The position numbers and the translations under genes are program-made. The notes under the pieces were generated by a model, which was not told the DNA's origin, did not search any database, and saw nothing but the letters and a program-made list of their open reading frames with translations. A stretch of DNA of 64,000 bases, taken from the NCBI RefSeq assembly GCF_000745235.1, contig NZ_JQNL01000001.1, positions 1,302,001 to 1,366,000 on the forward strand, written 5' to 3'. Below are positions 52,280 through 61,150 of the stretch, one piece after another (position 1 is the stretch's first letter; each line of letters begins with the position of its first letter). The stretch comes from Luteibacter mycovicinus (GTDB taxonomy: Bacteria > Pseudomonadota > Gammaproteobacteria > Xanthomonadales > Rhodanobacteraceae).

Positions 52280-55200
52280 TCAGCCGACCCAGGCCCGCGC
52301 ATTGCGGAACATGCGCATCCACGGGGAGTCTTCGCCCCAGTTTTCCGGATGCCAGCTCAGCTGCGCGCTACGGAACACACGCTCCGGGTGCGGCATCATG
52401 ATCGTGACGCGACCGTCGGCGGCGGTGAACGCGGCGAGACCGCCCGGCGACCCGTTGGGATTGAGCGGGTAGCTCTCGGTCGGCCTGCCGCGGTTGTCGA
52501 CGAAGCGTGCGGCGCCGTGGCTCTTCGAGGGGCTGCAGACGTTGGGGAAGTACACGCGGCCTTCGCCGTGCGCGACCGCCACCGGAATGCGCGAACCCGC
52601 CATGCCACGGAAGAAGACGCTCGACGTGTCGAGGATCTCGAGCGTGGCCACGCGGGCTTCGTACTGCTCCGACTGATTGCGCAGGAACTGCGGCCAGTGC
52701 TTCGCGTCGGGAATGATGTCCTTCAGCTGCGACAGCATCTGGCAGCCATTGCACACGCCCAGCGCGAACTTGCTGCCGTCTTCGAAGAACCGGGCGAACT
52801 GCTCGCGCAGCGCGTCGTTGTAGAGGATCGAGGTAGCCCAGCCGCGGCCGGCCCCCAGGACGTCACCGTAGGAGAACCCACCGCAGGCCGCGAGGCCCAC
52901 GAAGTCCTTCAGGTGATGACGACCGGAAACGAGGTCGGTCATGTGCACATCGACCGCGTCGAAGCCGGCACGATCGAACGCGGCGGCCATCTCCACCTGG
53001 CCGTTCACGCCCTGCTCGCGCAGGATCGCCACGCGCGGGCGCTTGCCGGACTGAATGTACGGCGCGGCGATGTCGTCGGCAGGGTCGAACGTGAGCTTCG
53101 GCGAGATGCCCGGATCGGCATCGTCGAGGCGCCACTCGCTTTCCTGGTCGGCGCTGTGCGGGTTGTCGCGCAGACGCTGCATGGCGTGACTGGTCTCGTT
53201 CCAGGCGCGGAACAGCTCGGTCCAGTTCCACTTGAACGCGGTTTCGCCGTTCAGGTGCATCTTGATGCCGAGCTTTTCCTTCGGGCGACCGACCATGTGG
53301 GTCATACCCGCGAGGCCGTACTTCACCAGCAAGCCTTCGAAGGCTTCGCGATTGGCCGAAGCCACCTGCACCACCGCACCCAGTTCTTCGTTGAAGAGTG
53401 CGCGAAGCGTGGCTTCGGCCCAGCCGTCGAGACGGATCTCGAGGCCGCAGTGACCCGCGAACGCCATTTCGAGGAGCGTGACGATGGCACCACCGTCCGA
53501 GCGATCGTGATACGCGAGCAGCAGGCCGGAGCGATTGGCTTCCTGGATGAGCTCGAACATGGCGCGCAGGCGCTTCGGGTCATCCAGATCCGGCGGCACG
53601 CCGCCGCCGCGGTTGAATACCTGGGTGAGCGCGGAGCCGCCGAGACGATCGCGACCGGCCCCCAGATCGATGAGCCAGAGCTCCGTATCGCCACGATCGA
53701 GCTTGAGCTGCGGCGTGAGCGTGCGGCGCACGTCGTCGACGCGGGCGAAGCCGGTAATGACGAGCGATACAGGCGAGACGGTCTTCTGCGCCTTGCCCGC
53801 CTCGTCGGTCCACACGGTCTGCATGGAGAGGGAGTCCTTGCCGACCGGCACCGAGATATCCAGCGCCGGGCACAGATCCATGCCGACCGCCTTGACCGCG
53901 TCGAACAACGCGGCGTCTTCGCCGGGGTGATTGACCGCGGCCATCCAGTTGGCGGACAGGCGCACTTCGTCCAGCTTCAGTGAGGCGGCGGCGAGATTGG
54001 TGATCGCTTCACCCACGGCCATGCGCGCGGCATCGGCGCTGGACAACAGCGCGATGGGAGCACGCTCCGCCATGGCCATCGCTTCACCGGTGTAGCCGTC
54101 GAAATCGGTCATGGTGACGGCGACATCGGCCACCGGCACCTGCCACGGGCCGACCATGGGGTCGCGCGCGTTGAGGCCCCCGACGGTGCGATCGCCGATG
54201 GTGATGAGGAAGTTCTTGCTGCCGACGGCGGGCAGGCGAAGCACGCGCAGCAGCGCTTCATCCATGCCCATACCGGAGAGGTCGGCGACCAGGTCGACGC
54301 GCGGTTTTACCGTCACGGCGTCGCGGTGCATGCGCGGCGGCTTGCCGAACAGCACATCCATGCCGAGATCGATCACGGTGATGTCGCGTCGCGTGTCGCG
54401 AACGATCAGGCGGGCTTCTTCCGTCGCATCGCCGACGACCGCGTACGGGCAGCGCTCGCGCGCGCAGTACGCCTCGAACTCGGGGAGTTCGTCCGGCCCG
54501 ATGGCGAGGACGTAGCGCTCCTGCGATTCGTTGCTCCACACCTGCATGGGCGAGAGCGTCGGGTCGTCGCAAGGCAGCTTCGACAGGTCGATGATGCCAC
54601 CGACGCCGGCGTCGTTGAGGATTTCGGGGATGGCGTTGGACACACCGCCCGCGCCGACGTCGTGGATGCTGACGATGGGGTTGTGCTCGCCGCGCGCCCA
54701 GCAGGCATCGATGACCTGCTGGCAACGGCGCTCCATTTCCGGGTTATCGCGCTGCACGGAGGCGAAATCGAGCTCCGCGCTGGAGGTACCCGACGAGACC
54801 GACGAGGCGGCACCGCCGCCCAGGCCGATCAGCATCGCGGGACCACCGAGCACGATGACCTTGTCGCCCGGACGGACGGCACGCTTCTGCACGTGGTCGG
54901 GACGGATGGCGGCAAGACCGCCGGCGATCATGATCGGCTTGTCGTAACCACGACGAACGCCCTTCTCGCCGGTTTCCTGCTCGAAGGTGCGGAAGTAGCC
55001 GCCCAGCGCGGGACGACCGAATTCGTTGTTGAACGCGGCGGCGCCGAGCGGACCGTCACGCATGATTTCAAACGCCGAGGCCATGCGCGGCGGCAGCGGA
55101 CGATCTTTTTCCCACGGGCGCGGCAAGCCCGGAATACGCAGGTGCGACACCGAGAACCCGGTGAGGCCGGCCTTCGGCTTGCCACCGCGGCCCGTGGCAC

Positions 55201-56143
55201 CCTCGTCGCGGATCTCGCCACCGGCACCGGTGGCCGCGCCCGGCCAGGGTGCGATCGCCGTCGGATGGTTGTGCGTTTCCACCTTGATCGCGTACGGCGC
55301 GGATTCCGCCACCGTGCGGAACACGCCGTCGGCGGGATCGACGAACAGGCGCTGGCCTTCATAGCCTTCGATCACCGCCGCGTTGTCGTGGTACGCGGAC
55401 AAGGTGTGCGCGGGCGACTTCTGGTGCGTGTTCTTGATCATGCCGAACAGCGAGATGTCCTGCGGTTTGCCGTCCAGCGTCCAGCTGGCGTTGAACACCT
55501 TGTGCCGGCAGTGCTCGGAGTTCGCCTGGGCGAACATCATCAGCTCGGCGTCGGTCGGCGGACGACCCATCTCGGCGTAACGATCCGCCAGGTACGCGAT
55601 TTCGTCGTCGGCCAGGGCCAGGCCCAGTTCCTTGTTGGCGGCGGCCAGCGCCGCGCTGGCGTCGCTGCCCAGTTCCACATGACCCAGAGGACCCGGCTCG
55701 CCCGCCAGGAACAGGCCGGCGGCGTCATCCAGACGAGTCAGCGGCGACTGCACCATCGGGTCGCAGAACGCGGCCATCACCGAGGCGTAGGCCGGATCGC
55801 CGGCCGCCGGCATGCCGGTGACCTGCCAGGCGGTGCCACGCTCCACACGGCGCACGTCGAAACCCGCGCCGTGAAGGATGTCGGTGGCCTTGCTCGACCA
55901 GGGGGAAATGGTGCCCAGCCGCGGCACGACCCAGAACGTCGCGTTTTCGGGGGCCGTGGTCTTCGCCTCGAGCACGGCGAGCAGACGCGCACGCGCCTCA
56001 CCCTCCGGCGCGGCGGAGCCGTCCACGAAGTACGTGAACCAGGCGGCCTGAACCCGCGTCCCGTGATGCAGGGCATCCAGGTGGGCGTTCAGTCGTTCGA
56101 GGCGAAATGGAGAGAGGGCGCTCTGCCCGTCGAGTGCGATCAT
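52280..56143 (-). CDS. purL: Phosphoribosylformylglycinamidine synthase
   Basis: Purine synthesis step 4, FGAR to FGAM with glutamine and ATP. 1287 residues, the large single-chain proteobacterial form. An N-terminal FGAM-linker region, two AIRS-like ATPase halves (HNHPTAIAPWPGAATGAGGE; SIHDVGAGGVSNA; GGRDRLGGSALTQ-like GAGRDRLGGSAL) and a C-terminal class I glutaminase with Cys1131 (LGVCNGCQML) and the His1252/Glu1254 pair (MPHPERVF). No purS or purQ is needed. Complete and undamaged. Confidence 0.97.
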   Translation of the reverse strand: MIALDGQSALSPFRLERLNAHLDALHHGTRVQAAWFTYFVDGSAAPEGEARARLLAVLEAKTTAPENATFWVVPRLGTISPWSSKATDILHGAGFDVRRVERGTAWQVTGMPAAGDPAYASVMAAFCDPMVQSPLTRLDDAAGLFLAGEPGPLGHVELGSDASAALAAANKELGLALADDEIAYLADRYAEMGRPPTDAELMMFAQANSEHCRHKVFNASWTLDGKPQDISLFGMIKNTHQKSPAHTLSAYHDNAAVIEGYEGQRLFVDPADGVFRTVAESAPYAIKVETHNHPTAIAPWPGAATGAGGEIRDEGATGRGGKPKAGLTGFSVSHLRIPGLPRPWEKDRPLPPRMASAFEIMRDGPLGAAAFNNEFGRPALGGYFRTFEQETGEKGVRRGYDKPIMIAGGLAAIRPDHVQKRAVRPGDKVIVLGGPAMLIGLGGGAASSVSSGTSSAELDFASVQRDNPEMERRCQQVIDACWARGEHNPIVSIHDVGAGGVSNAIPEILNDAGVGGIIDLSKLPCDDPTLSPMQVWSNESQERYVLAIGPDELPEFEAYCARERCPYAVVGDATEEARLIVRDTRRDITVIDLGMDVLFGKPPRMHRDAVTVKPRVDLVADLSGMGMDEALLRVLRLPAVGSKNFLITIGDRTVGGLNARDPMVGPWQVPVADVAVTMTDFDGYTGEAMAMAERAPIALLSSADAARMAVGEAITNLAAASLKLDEVRLSANWMAAVNHPGEDAALFDAVKAVGMDLCPALDISVPVGKDSLSMQTVWTDEAGKAQKTVSPVSLVITGFARVDDVRRTLTPQLKLDRGDTELWLIDLGAGRDRLGGSALTQVFNRGGGVPPDLDDPKRLRAMFELIQEANRSGLLLAYHDRSDGGAIVTLLEMAFAGHCGLEIRLDGWAEATLRALFNEELGAVVQVASANREAFEGLLVKYGLAGMTHMVGRPKEKLGIKMHLNGETAFKWNWTELFRAWNETSHAMQRLRDNPHSADQESEWRLDDADPGISPKLTFDPADDIAAPYIQSGKRPRVAILREQGVNGQVEMAAAFDRAGFDAVDVHMTDLVSGRHHLKDFVGLAACGGFSYGDVLGAGRGWATSILYNDALREQFARFFEDGSKFALGVCNGCQMLSQLKDIIPDAKHWPQFLRNQSEQYEARVATLEILDTSSVFFRGMAGSRIPVAVAHGEGRVYFPNVCSPSKSHGAARFVDNRGRPTESYPLNPNGSPGGLAAFTAADGRVTIMMPHPERVFRSAQLSWHPENWGEDSPWMRMFRNARAWVG

Positions 56144-56238
56144 GCGGGGAGGTATAGGCGCTGAAGGAAAACGCCCATTCTACATGATGTTGCGCGGCAA
56201 CATCGGGGCGGGCCCGATGTTGCCGGCGACCGGCCGGA

Positions 56239-56988
56239 TCAGCCGCCGCGAATGGTGCCGGCCGGAGCCTGAAGGGCCTTCAGCAGCTGAGCCGGGGTGA
56301 CATAGCCACCTACGACGTCGCCGTTCTCGGTAACGATGGTCGGGGTGCCGTTCACGCCCAGACGCTCGCCCAGCTCGAACTCGTCCTTCACCGGATTGGC
56401 GCAGGTGGCGGCCTTGGGGGTCGCGCCGCTCATCGCCGCGTTGAAGGCGCTCTTGCGGTCGGCGGCGCACCAGACCGAGACGGCCTTGGTATACGACGGG
56501 GTGTCGTTGCCCGCCGTGGTTTTCACGCCCTCGCGCGGCCAGAACACGTACTCCACCGCGATACCCTGCTTGTTGTACTCGGCGATCTGCGAGTGCAGCT
56601 GGCGGCAGAAACCGCAGTCGACGTCGGTAAAGACGGTGACGGTGTGCCTGGGATTGGCGGGCGCGTAGATGAGGCGCTGCGAGGCCGGCACCTTGGCGAG
56701 CTCGACCTTGCGTGTGGCGGCCCAGCTGGCGGCGCTGAGATCGGTCTTCGACTTCAGGTCGACCAGGTTGCCGTTGATCATGTAACGGCCATCGGCGCTG
56801 ACATAAACCATGCGGCCCGAGGCCACGACCTGATAGAAACCCGGCATCGGCGCGGCGGAGATGCTATCCACCGTAATGCCCGGGCCAAGCGCCTCGACCG
56901 CGTCGCGGACGGCTTTCGTATCGTCGGCGGCGTGGGCGCCCATGGCGAAAGCGCCAGCCATCAGCGCCGGGAGGATTTTTTTCAACAT
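56239..56988 (-). CDS. dsbC: Thiol:disulfide interchange protein DsbC
   Basis: Periplasmic disulfide isomerase. 249 residues from MLKKILPALMAGAFAMGAHA, a signal peptide cleaved before ADD. An N-terminal dimerisation domain (about 22-80) leads to a thioredoxin domain with active site CGFC (Cys125/Cys128) in FTDVDCGFCRQLH and the structural pair in SVWCAADRK...TCANP; cis-Pro motif in GVNGTPTIV. Lies 88 bases behind xerD, the classic xerD-dsbC linkage. Confidence 0.96.
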   Translation of the reverse strand: MLKKILPALMAGAFAMGAHAADDTKAVRDAVEALGPGITVDSISAAPMPGFYQVVASGRMVYVSADGRYMINGNLVDLKSKTDLSAASWAATRKVELAKVPASQRLIYAPANPRHTVTVFTDVDCGFCRQLHSQIAEYNKQGIAVEYVFWPREGVKTTAGNDTPSYTKAVSVWCAADRKSAFNAAMSGATPKAATCANPVKDEFELGERLGVNGTPTIVTENGDVVGGYVTPAQLLKALQAPAGTIRGG

Positions 56989-57076
56989 CGGTACGACTCC
57001 ATCTGTCACCGGGGGGATGCGGGAGAGCGTTGGAACACGTTCGCCGCTTTCGGTTCCCCCGATTGTGGCATGGGCA

Positions 57077-58009
57077 TCAGCCACGCGGGTGGTGCTGGGC
57101 GTGAAGGCGCTTGAGACCTTCCTTTGCCACCAGGGTGTAGATCTGCGTGGTGCTCAGCGAACTGTGACCGAGCAGCATCTGCAGGGCACGCAGGTCGGCG
57201 CCGTGATTGAGAAGATGCGTAGCGAAGGAGTGACGCAGGACGTGCGGGGATACCCGTTTCGATGGAATGCCCACTTGCACGGCATAACGTTTGACGAGGG
57301 TCCAGAACATCTGCCGGGTCATCGCTCCGCCCCGCTTCGAAAGGAACAACGCCGCCGGCTGGCCGTGCCCTTTCGCCAGCAGGGGACGCGCCTCGCGCAG
57401 GTAGGTTTCCACATGCGCCAGCGCCTCCTCTCCCACGGGCACGAGCCGGTCCTTGCCCCCCTTGCCGGTGACCCGCAGTACGCCCTGCCGCGTGTTCAGA
57501 CCCGCCAGTGGCAGATCGACCAGTTCCGACACCCGCAAGCCGGAGGAGTACATCAATTCGAGCATTGCGCGGTCACGCTGGCCCAGCGGAGTGCCGATGT
57601 CCGGCGCGACAATCAGCGACTCGATCTCCCGCTCGGCAAGCGCCTTGGGCAGTCCACGCGGCATGCGCGGGCGCTGCATCAGCAAGGTCGGATCCTCTCG
57701 CGCACCGTCGTCGCGCGCCAGCTGCGCGTAAAACCGGCGAAAGGCCGACTGTCGCCGCGCCATGCTGCGCACGGCGACGGGCTGGCTGCCGTGATACGCG
57801 GACAGATCGTCGCGACCGGCCGTGGCCAGTCCCTTTCCCCGCGTGCCGAGCCAGCGCGCCAGCCCCTCAAGGTCACGTTTGTAGGCTTCGAGCGTGCGCT
57901 CGGCGAGACCGTCTTCCGACCAGACGCGCTCGATGAAGCGGGCGATCAGGCGCGTATCGTCGGCGGCGAGTTCGGCGGGGCTTACGACAACTGACGCGGC
58001 GGAGGGCAT
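57077..58009 (-). CDS. xerD: Site-specific tyrosine recombinase XerD
   Basis: With XerC resolves chromosome dimers at dif under FtsK control. 310 residues: N-terminal SAM-like core-binding domain, then a catalytic domain with Arg159 (SSGLRVSEL), Lys183 (TGKGGKDR), His256/Arg259 (SPHVLRHSFATH), His282 (LLGHSSLSTTQIYT) and nucleophile Tyr291. The residue spacing follows E. coli XerD. Upstream of dsbC; this is the host recombinase and not a phage or integron integrase. Confidence 0.95.
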   Translation of the reverse strand: MPSAASVVVSPAELAADDTRLIARFIERVWSEDGLAERTLEAYKRDLEGLARWLGTRGKGLATAGRDDLSAYHGSQPVAVRSMARRQSAFRRFYAQLARDDGAREDPTLLMQRPRMPRGLPKALAEREIESLIVAPDIGTPLGQRDRAMLELMYSSGLRVSELVDLPLAGLNTRQGVLRVTGKGGKDRLVPVGEEALAHVETYLREARPLLAKGHGQPAALFLSKRGGAMTRQMFWTLVKRYAVQVGIPSKRVSPHVLRHSFATHLLNHGADLRALQMLLGHSSLSTTQIYTLVAKEGLKRLHAQHHPRG

Positions 58010-58063
58010 GGCAAAGACGATCGAGGGATACGCCGCGATAGTCGCACGTCTGTTGCGGATCGC

Positions 58064-58381
58064 TCAAAGCCGCTGAAGAGTTGACTGATAACCTGCAATC
58101 ACATACCCGAGCTGATGCTCCACCGCTTCTTTGAGCACCTCGCGCTGCTCCGCGGACAGATGCTTCTTTCTTGCTTCCAGCGCGCACGCCTGCATCGTCT
58201 CCACGAGCGTATCGGCGGCCTGCCTAAATGCGCCGGTAGCGATCTCGGTGACACGCGAAAGATGATCGTCCGCGTCACGACGAAGCAGCAGGAATTCTTT
58301 CGGGACCATTTGCTGGTCCGCATCGAATGCGCGAAGGTAGGTATCCAGTGCGGAGAACGACGAACTCAGTCTGAGCGCCAT
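58064..58381 (-). CDS. Small helical hypothetical protein
   Basis: 105 residues from MALRLSSSFSALDTYLRAFD (ATG 58379-58381, AAGGA 10 bases before). Wholly helical and charged, with heptad-like LRRDADDHLSRVTEIATGAF and EQREVLKEAVEHQLGYVI. No family recognised. It overlaps an antisense frame of similar length; the minus-strand reading has better amino acid balance and a ribosome-binding site. Located between xerD and the RDD gene. Coding status moderately sure. Confidence 0.5.
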   Translation of the reverse strand: MALRLSSSFSALDTYLRAFDADQQMVPKEFLLLRRDADDHLSRVTEIATGAFRQAADTLVETMQACALEARKKHLSAEQREVLKEAVEHQLGYVIAGYQSTLQRL

Positions 58382-58598
58382 GTCGAAGCGTCCTTGGTCG
58401 GTGACGCGGCCCATCACCGCATCCTCGTCGACAGCCTAGGAAGACGGACCACACGGGGTCAATGAGAAGCATTTCACACATAGTGCTTAAAAACCATTGA
58501 CTTGAGCGATAAGGAACCGGATTCGGCTGTCGATTTATCGCGCCGCTTGCATGGCGCATCCCGTCTACAATGCCGCGTCGCCAACGCCATGGAATCGC

Positions 58599-59087
58599 AT
58601 GACTCCGACTTCGCCCGCTCCCGCATGGCGCCGCTTCGCGGCGATCGTCTACGACGCGCTCGCGGTCGTCGCCATCGTCATGGTGGTGGGCCTGCTCGCG
58701 CAGATGGTCACCGGCGGGAAGCTGTTCGACGAGCACGGGCGGATGCTGACCTGGTGGTATCAGCCGCTACAGGGCCTCGTGGTGGGCGCTTATTTTCTGC
58801 TGTCCTGGGTGCGCGGCGGACAGACGCTCGGCATGCGGCCGTGGCGCATCCGCGTCACGGATACCAAGGGCGAGCGAGCGAGCTGGAAGCGCGGATCCGT
58901 GCGCCTCGTCATCGCGGCGCTTCCGCTCGCGCTCGTGCTGATTTTTCCCCTGACGTCGCTGAAAGCGGCCCTGTGGGCGCCGGTCATCGGGTGGGCGATC
59001 CTGCTGAGTCCCGCCTGGTTCGATCAACGGCGCCGCGCGATCCACGACATGGTCGCGGGCACCGAGATTCGCCGTCTGCCTACTTGA
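58599..59087 (+). CDS. RDD-domain integral membrane protein
   Basis: 162 residues from MTPTSPAPAWRRFAAIVYD. Three helices: IVYDALAVVAIVMVVGLLAQMV with the first R.D (here YDAL), LQGLVVGAYFLLSWVRGGQTLGMRPWRIRV in the middle, and ALPLALVLIFPLTSLKAALW, ending with the second RDD box RRRAIHDMVAGTEIR. Function of RDD proteins is mostly unknown; some are cation transport related. Its stop overlaps the convergent TonB-like gene by 8 bases. Confidence 0.85.
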   Translation: MTPTSPAPAWRRFAAIVYDALAVVAIVMVVGLLAQMVTGGKLFDEHGRMLTWWYQPLQGLVVGAYFLLSWVRGGQTLGMRPWRIRVTDTKGERASWKRGSVRLVIAALPLALVLIFPLTSLKAALWAPVIGWAILLSPAWFDQRRRAIHDMVAGTEIRRLPT

Positions 59088-61092
59088 ACTGATCGCTCGC
59101 GGGTACCCACGAGCCGGAATTCGCCGACGGCGCGGGCACGTTGATCTTGATCGACGCCTCGCAACCGGGTGGCAAGGGCCCGCCGGTGATGCGCGCCGTC
59201 GTGCAGAGCGCGGTGTTATCCAGTGCGACCGGTGCGGCGGCGACGGTGGAGCTGTTCGCGGGCGGCAGGTTCTCCGCCAGCGGCTTCGCCGGCGCCATGG
59301 TCTGGGTCTTCGCCACGGCGTCCTGACTGGCCGGCTTGGGCGGACCGTCGCCACCGCTGCAGCCCAGCGTCAGCAGGGAGATCGCATTCATTCCCGGATT
59401 GCCCGCCGCCTTGCTGCCGGCGTTACCCGGACCCGCCGTGCAATTGAGGCGGATGCCACGAGGGAGCGGCACCGCGAACTTCACCGTCGTCGCCTCGACA
59501 CCATGACGCACGGCCGTATCGACGGACGATTCGCCCTTGGGCGTCCAGGCGCCGTCGAAACGGGTCGCCTTGTAGTCGATATGCACGCGCGCGCCGTTCT
59601 GCGGCAGAACATTTCCGCGTGGCCTCAGCTCGGTGTACGCGCCGACCTGCCCCGCTTTTACGCCCTGCCCGCCAGCGACCCCGTCGCTGCGATCCGACGT
59701 GCCGTTGGCGCCGGTGACGCGGTCGCCTTCGTCCGCGCCCCTGGCCGCGCCCGGCTTGCCGGACTCCTGGTTCGCGCCAGGAGTGTTCGAGCCGGCGACG
59801 TTGGCGTCGCCCGGGGATGCCTTACCCGCCGACTGGCCTTGCACGGGCTCGGCCGCCTTGTTGTCACCCTGCTTGCCCTGGCTGGCGGCCGCCTGTGCCG
59901 TCGATTCACCGGCGGCCGTGTCGCCCGGGGCCTGACCAGGCGCCGATGGCGCCGTCTCGGCGCCGGCGACCGGACGCTGCATCTCACCCGGCGACACCGC
60001 CGGTGCCTGCACCGCCGGGCGGTCCACCATAGCGACGGGTGCCGACACCGTCGGTCTGGCCGCCGCGTCCGGGAGCGGTACGGCCTCGAGATCGGCATCG
60101 GCCTCGACCGGCGGCGCGGTCACGGGCTGCACGGATACCTTCGGCGGAACGGGGCGCGTATCCATCGCCAGGTCGGGCTTCGGCGGCGCCACCGGCTCGG
60201 GAGCGACCTCGGGCAAGGGCACGTCCTGTGGCGTCGGCGGTGCCGCGCTTTCCTCCACATCCGGCCGCGGAACCGTCGCCAGCGTCATCGACGTTTTTGG
60301 GATGGGCGCCGTCCTCTCGGAGGTGATCGTGGGCGGCGTCGGCGTAACGGTCATCTGCGACGCTGGCGTCGGCGGAATCGCCAGCGAGGCCGGGGGAGGC
60401 ATCGGCGCGAGGCCTTCCGCCTGCGGCGGACGCACGGGTTCCGGCTGGAATGTCGGGGGCACGACCTGGGGCCTGGGCGTATCCATCGCGAGATCCGGCG
60501 GTGCCTGAGCAGGAACCGGGACCTTCTCCAGTTCGGGCTGCGGTGGCGGCGCCTTGGGCTGAACCAAAGGGCGATCCGCCACTGCCGCCATGCTCGGCGG
60601 TGGCGCCGCCGGCTTCGGCGCGGCCTTCACCCTGGGGGCTTGTGCGGCTGGCACCGCCACGGCAGGGCGCGATGGCGTTTTTGCCGCCGCCACGGCGGCC
60701 GCGTGCGAACCCTGGGCCGCGCGACTGGCTGCGGTGGACCACTTCGTGGTGTATTTGACCTTGGCCACGGCGGCCGTCGACGGCGTGCCGCGCACGGGTG
60801 GCTTCGGCGGTGGCGGCTTGTCGATGAGGCGCACCTGCAGGGCGTCCGGGTGCTCCGGTTCGGGCGGTGGCGGGAGAACGTCATACGCCGGCCCCAGGAT
60901 CATCCCGAACAGAAACAACAGATGGATGACCAGCGTGCCGACCCAGCCTGCGATCCGGCGGCCGCTCGCCCGCGGCTTCTCACGCAGCAGACGACGGTAG
61001 ACAAGCGCGTGCATCGCCGCCTCGCGCGGCGAGACGGGCAGCGATGTGGCGGCGTCGGGTCGCTCGCTGTCCGGGGGCAGAGTGTTCGGCAT
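59080..61092 (-). CDS. Membrane-anchored Pro/Ala-rich protein with C-terminal cysteine domain, copy A (TonB-like)
   Basis: 670 residues. A single TM helix (about 45-67: VGTLVIHLLFLFGMILGPAY) and PEPEHPDALQVRLIDKPPPP resemble the start of TonB. A 390-residue proline/alanine/glutamine linker follows, then a charged region and a compact C-terminal domain from about 500: YKATRFDGAWTPKGE, EATTVKFAVPLPRGIRLNC, GCSGGDGPPKP and a C-x13-C pair (CTTARITGGPLPPGC). The same domain occurs in the next gene. No TonB C-terminal signature was recognised. Possibly a periplasm-spanning anchor; partner unknown. Confidence 0.7.
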   Translation of the reverse strand: MPNTLPPDSERPDAATSLPVSPREAAMHALVYRRLLREKPRASGRRIAGWVGTLVIHLLFLFGMILGPAYDVLPPPPEPEHPDALQVRLIDKPPPPKPPVRGTPSTAAVAKVKYTTKWSTAASRAAQGSHAAAVAAAKTPSRPAVAVPAAQAPRVKAAPKPAAPPPSMAAVADRPLVQPKAPPPQPELEKVPVPAQAPPDLAMDTPRPQVVPPTFQPEPVRPPQAEGLAPMPPPASLAIPPTPASQMTVTPTPPTITSERTAPIPKTSMTLATVPRPDVEESAAPPTPQDVPLPEVAPEPVAPPKPDLAMDTRPVPPKVSVQPVTAPPVEADADLEAVPLPDAAARPTVSAPVAMVDRPAVQAPAVSPGEMQRPVAGAETAPSAPGQAPGDTAAGESTAQAAASQGKQGDNKAAEPVQGQSAGKASPGDANVAGSNTPGANQESGKPGAARGADEGDRVTGANGTSDRSDGVAGGQGVKAGQVGAYTELRPRGNVLPQNGARVHIDYKATRFDGAWTPKGESSVDTAVRHGVEATTVKFAVPLPRGIRLNCTAGPGNAGSKAAGNPGMNAISLLTLGCSGGDGPPKPASQDAVAKTQTMAPAKPLAENLPPANSSTVAAAPVALDNTALCTTARITGGPLPPGCEASIKINVPAPSANSGSWVPASDQFK

Positions 61093-61150
61093 CGGGCGCT
61101 AGTGTCCACGCTGACGCCGCGCCGCACAATCGTGGCGTGCGTCGCAGGCG

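Noticed and set aside
52205-56164. Two plus-strand frames of about 600 codons
   Set aside because: Both lie antisense to purL, which has every expected motif over the same stretch.
57077-58009. Tyrosine recombinase as a sign of an integrated element
   Set aside because: Motif spacing and the xerD-dsbC linkage mark it as the housekeeping XerD; no att-like repeats or phage genes nearby.
58115-58465. Plus-strand 116-codon frame opposite the small hypothetical gene
   Set aside because: Cys/Arg/His-heavy, no ribosome-binding site; the minus-strand reading is more protein-like.
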